Shown in pieces: positions 8,037 to 10,009 of a DNA stretch of 10,009 nucleotides (position 1 is the first letter of the stretch; every line of letters begins with the position of its first letter). The stretch is from contig CAZNYC010000142.1 of assembly GCA_964577175.1 (NCBI GenBank), positions 1 to 10,009 of the forward strand, read 5' to 3'. Position numbers and translations under genes: made by a program. The notes under the pieces were generated by a model. That model searched no databases, had not been told where the DNA came from, and saw only the letters and a program-made list of their open reading frames with translations. The DNA comes from BS750m-G62 sp964577175 (GTDB lineage Bacteria > Planctomycetota > Phycisphaerae > FEN-1346).

Positions 8037-9398
8037 CTACCGCTCCGCCAGCCGCTCGACGGCGTCCAGGACCTCGTCGCCGGAGAGGCGGGAGGCGACC
8101 TTCTCGGCCAGGGCGGGCGTCCGGCCCATCCCGCCACCGGCGTAGAGGGTCCACGCCTCCTGCCGGCCGTCGGCGGCGCGGACCTGCCCGCCCGTCAGGC
8201 CGATGTCCGCCACCCGCGTGTGCGCGCAGCCGTTCGGGCATCCCGAGATGCAGACCGTCGTGGACGGGTCGAGGCGGTCGCCTAACCGCTCGCGGATGCG
8301 GTCGGCCAGCAGGTCGGTCCGGGCCAGGCCGCGACGGCACCATCGCGCCCCCGAGCAGGCCACGACGGACGGCTGCGGGCGGGCGGCGGACTCAAGAGCC
8401 GGCCGGGACGCCACCGCCGGCCGAACCGCCGCCGGCTCCGGCCCGAACACGTGAACCCGGTGATGGCAGCCGATGCGGACAGCCACGTCCTCCGCCGCCG
8501 CCAGATCCGCCAGGGCCTCGGCGGCCTCGGGCGACACGTCGCCGTTGGCGAACGTCAGGACGAGCGGGCCGTCGAGCGGCCGGCCGGGTACCGCCAGGTC
8601 GCCGGCTTCTCGCGGGGCGGCCTCGCGGCGGGCGGCGAACGCCTCGTTCAGCGCCCCGCGGAACGGCTCGTCGCCCATCCGCTCGCGGACGTGCCGCAGG
8701 CGGGCCCGCCGGCGGTTCTCGCGGTCCCCGTGTTCGGCGAAGAAGGCGACGGCGGCCGCGACGAACGGGACCACGGCACCCGGCTCGATCCAGTCATAGA
8801 GAGGAATGCCCGTGTTCGGGCGGGCGCCCAGCGACCCCGCCCCGACGACCCGTAACCCCCACCGGCCGTCGCGCCGCTCCGCCAGAAACCCGAGGTCGTT
8901 GATGTACGGCCCGCCGCACGCGTCCGGGCACGCCGAGAACGAGATCTTGAACTTCCGGGGCAGGGCGGTGATGCCGTCGGTCGCCTCCATCTGCCGGCGG
9001 ACCGTCCACGCGAGCGGGGCGAGGTCCGGACACCCGCTGGACACCCCGCTGTGCGGGCATACGATGACGTTGCGCGGCGTGTCGCCGCACGCTCCCTGGA
9101 CGGTGATGCCGGCGTCGGCCAGGGACGCCTGGACCTGCGGGACGCGGTCGGTGGGCACGTCGTGAAGTTCGATCTCCTGCCGCGTCGTCAGGTGGAGCGG
9201 CGCGGCGGGCGTGTGACGGCGGGCGGCCTCCGCCAGCGCCCGCCACTGGGGACCGGTCAGGCGGCCGCCGAGGATTTTCGTCCGCTGCATCCAGAAGCCC
9301 TCCTGGCGCTGGGGATAGAGACCGAGCAGCCGGGCCGCGCCGTCTTCCTCCGGTACCCGGCGGCAGGGGAACTCGATGGCGTCGTATCGGTCGGCCAT
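8037..9398 (-). CDS. Siroheme/[4Fe-4S] nitrite or sulfite reductase
   Basis: The 453-residue product belongs to the nitrite/sulfite reductase (ferredoxin-type) family, which carries out six-electron reduction of nitrite to ammonia or sulfite to sulfide at a coupled siroheme-[4Fe-4S] centre in the cytoplasm. The N-terminal ferredoxin-like half-domain includes LHLTTRQEIELHDV, followed by CGDTPRN at residues 104-110 and LPRKFKISFSACPDACGG near residues 147-163. The C-terminal cluster signature is complete: Cys348-x5-Cys354 (CSGARWC) and Cys383-x3-Cys387 (CISGCPNGC). In the family the last Cys of this set bridges cluster and siroheme. The length is on the short side, since plant and cyanobacterial relatives are about 510-590 residues. 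Substrate choice cannot be settled from sequence alone; no partner siroheme or sulfate genes are in view. The ATG at 9396-9398 has GGAGG six bases upstream. The long intergenic region before it carries several hairpins. Confidence 0.92.
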   Translation of the reverse strand: MADRYDAIEFPCRRVPEEDGAARLLGLYPQRQEGFWMQRTKILGGRLTGPQWRALAEAARRHTPAAPLHLTTRQEIELHDVPTDRVPQVQASLADAGITVQGACGDTPRNVIVCPHSGVSSGCPDLAPLAWTVRRQMEATDGITALPRKFKISFSACPDACGGPYINDLGFLAERRDGRWGLRVVGAGSLGARPNTGIPLYDWIEPGAVVPFVAAAVAFFAEHGDRENRRRARLRHVRERMGDEPFRGALNEAFAARREAAPREAGDLAVPGRPLDGPLVLTFANGDVSPEAAEALADLAAAEDVAVRIGCHHRVHVFGPEPAAVRPAVASRPALESAARPQPSVVACSGARWCRRGLARTDLLADRIRERLGDRLDPSTTVCISGCPNGCAHTRVADIGLTGGQVRAADGRQEAWTLYAGGGMGRTPALAEKVASRLSGDEVLDAVERLAER

Positions 9399-9404
9399 GG
9401 GGAG

Positions 9405-9409
9405 CCTCC
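9405..9409 (-). promoter_or_regulatory. Strong ribosome binding site of the reductase gene
   Basis: GGAGG on the minus strand, six bases before the ATG at 9398. It rules out longer in-frame starts further upstream, such as a GTG at 9770. Confidence 0.75.
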
Positions 9410-9435
9410 ACGGTGAACGGGCCGGGTTCGCAGCG

Positions 9436-9460
9436 GCCTCGCCCGTTCGACGGGCAAGGC
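9436..9460 (-). repeat. 11-bp hairpin in the reductase leader
   Basis: A near-perfect 25-base hairpin: an 11-bp stem, with one G-U pair in the minus-strand RNA, closing a 3-base loop. It ends 37 bases before the start codon and just upstream of the ribosome binding site. No T-tract follows it in the gene direction, so it is not a standard terminator. It could shape the leader of the reductase mRNA or be part of the dispersed repeats around it. Confidence 0.55.
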
Positions 9461-9480
9461 TGATGGTCGGCCAGGTTTCA

Positions 9481-9557
9481 ACCGGCGGGTGCCACTGGCT
9501 GTTTGTCAGCCAGGGTTCCCCGAACGTCGAAGTACCCTGGCGGGGCAGGCCGCCGGT
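9481..9557. repeat. Nested inverted-repeat element with two competing hairpins
   Basis: ACCGGCGG (9481-9488) is the exact complement of CCGCCGGT (9550-9557), and the pairing continues inward with TGCC (9490-9493) and GGCA (9544-9547). This outer stem encloses two further stems: CTGGCTG/CAGCCAG (9495-9501 with 9507-9513, 5-base loop) and CCAGGGT/ACCCTGG (9510-9516 with 9534-9540). The inner stems share 9510-9513, so they cannot both form fully. It lies in the presumed leader of the reductase gene. It may be a dispersed palindromic repeat or a structured RNA; sequence alone does not decide. Confidence 0.55.
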
Positions 9558-9632
9558 GGCATGCCGCAGCATCACGTCTGACAGAACACCCGGAGATCGG
9601 ACGGCGTGCCGCCATTGGCGCCGTGGGTCTCC

Positions 9633-9718
9633 GTACCCGCCGCGCTGGAAACGGCCTTCCCAGGGCTGCGCGGCGGGTACCTCTCTGCTCCGGTCGGACA
9701 GGCTCCGACCCGCCGCGC
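9633..9718. repeat. Three alternating copies of an 11-13 base inverted repeat
   Basis: GTACCCGCCGCGC at 9633-9645 is the perfect complement of 9668-9680, and 11 bases of the latter (9668-9678) are also perfectly complementary to 9708-9718. The middle copy can therefore pair with either neighbour. A further 7-bp hairpin (9692-9698 with 9704-9710, 5-base loop) overlaps the third copy. The pattern looks like a repetitive extragenic palindrome cluster; a regulatory switch is a less likely alternative. Confidence 0.55.
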
Positions 9719-9793
9719 ACGAGGCAGCGTTGCTGTACCGGGCATGGCTGCCCCGGCCCCGAAGCGACACTTGAGCCGTGCACTCGGATTATG

Positions 9794-9808
9794 GCGGGCC
9801 AAGCCCGC
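9794..9808. repeat. Short GC-rich hairpin
   Basis: GCGGGC and GCCCGC form a perfect 6-bp stem with a 3-base CAA loop. No T-tract follows on either strand. It is probably one more member of the palindromic repeats of this region. Confidence 0.35.
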
Positions 9809-9855
9809 TCCTGTCAAGGTCGGGTGGAAACGGACGGGGCGAAACGCGCCGGTAC

Positions 9856-9939
9856 CCGGCCGCGGGAGCGGCCGGCCATCTTCGTCCGCCCTGGCATGTG
9901 TCGTGCCGGATCGGGATGCCCCGCCGCTCCCGCGGCGGG
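9856..9939. repeat. Pair of 8-bp hairpins in opposite orientation
   Basis: The first hairpin (9856-9875) has an 8-bp stem and a GGGA loop; the second (9920-9939) has an 8-bp stem and a TCCC loop. Their cores, 9859-9872 and 9923-9936, are exact reverse complements over 14 bases, so they are two copies of one palindromic unit in head-to-head arrangement, as seen in REP/BIME-type elements. They could also pair with each other as one long stem. Confidence 0.5.
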
Positions 9940-10009
9940 CTCCAGCGGCGTGGTGCGATCGATACTCTGAGAAAACGCCTTGGCGCGCACCCCCCGAAAA
10001 TGCGCTTTT

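Larger units (their letters stand above)
9399..10009. other. Gene-free, hairpin-rich intergenic region
   Basis: These 611 bases have no reading frame with a recognisable product, family motif or convincing ribosome binding site on either strand, apart from the reductase signal at 9405-9409. Open frames here are low-complexity Arg/Pro/Ala-rich translations expected from high GC. The region instead holds a series of perfect inverted repeats, listed separately. No clear promoter, tRNA, riboswitch class or CRISPR pattern was recognised. Confidence 0.7.

Noticed and set aside
9985..10009. A 5-bp stem followed by TTTT at the right edge, considered as a terminator
   Set aside because: The stem is short, the loop is 11 bases, the T-run is cut by the window edge and no gene ends before it on the plus strand.

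Overview
The window is very GC-rich and reads like a chromosomal segment of a large-genome, free-living bacterium. Planctomycetota (for example a Phycisphaerae-like lineage) is the best guess. The grounds are a large secreted protein with FlgD-like, NHL and CBM9-like parts, an uncharacterised lyase-like toroid protein, and a repeat-rich intergenic region. This is inference from protein style and base composition; there is no rRNA or other marker gene to confirm it.

Layout from left to right. (1) Positions 1-1710, plus strand: the 3' part of a gene running in from the left edge, for an uncharacterised protein resembling the (alpha/alpha) toroid plus beta-domain architecture of polysaccharide lyases. 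(2) Positions 1797-5078, minus strand and convergent with the first: a secreted 1093-residue protein with a FlgD-like Ig domain, a beta-propeller region with NHL-type repeats, an EF-hand-like loop and a C-terminal CBM9-like domain. Together these two suggest a role in polysaccharide handling, but no substrate can be named. (3) Positions 5200-7895, minus strand: a translationally coupled pair. The upstream gene encodes an 814-residue protein ending in a SEC-C zinc-binding motif. The downstream one is a UPF0158-family gene interrupted by an in-frame TGA and then truncated. (4) Positions 8037-9398, minus strand: a siroheme/[4Fe-4S] nitrite/sulfite reductase with a complete Cys cluster motif. (5) Positions 9399-10009: 611 bases with no convincing gene but dense in perfect inverted repeats, lying upstream of the reductase.

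All minus-strand genes point the same way (reductase, SEC-C protein, UPF0158 remnant, secreted protein). Only the SEC-C and UPF0158 genes are clearly coupled, through a 4-base ATGA overlap. The gap before the SEC-C gene holds a candidate promoter, and the secreted-protein gene begins about 40 bases after the point where UPF0158 similarity ends.

I see no complete novel defence, mobile or biosynthetic system. The observations most worth following are the broken UPF0158 gene next to the SEC-C gene, and the structured, partly mutually exclusive hairpins upstream of the reductase.
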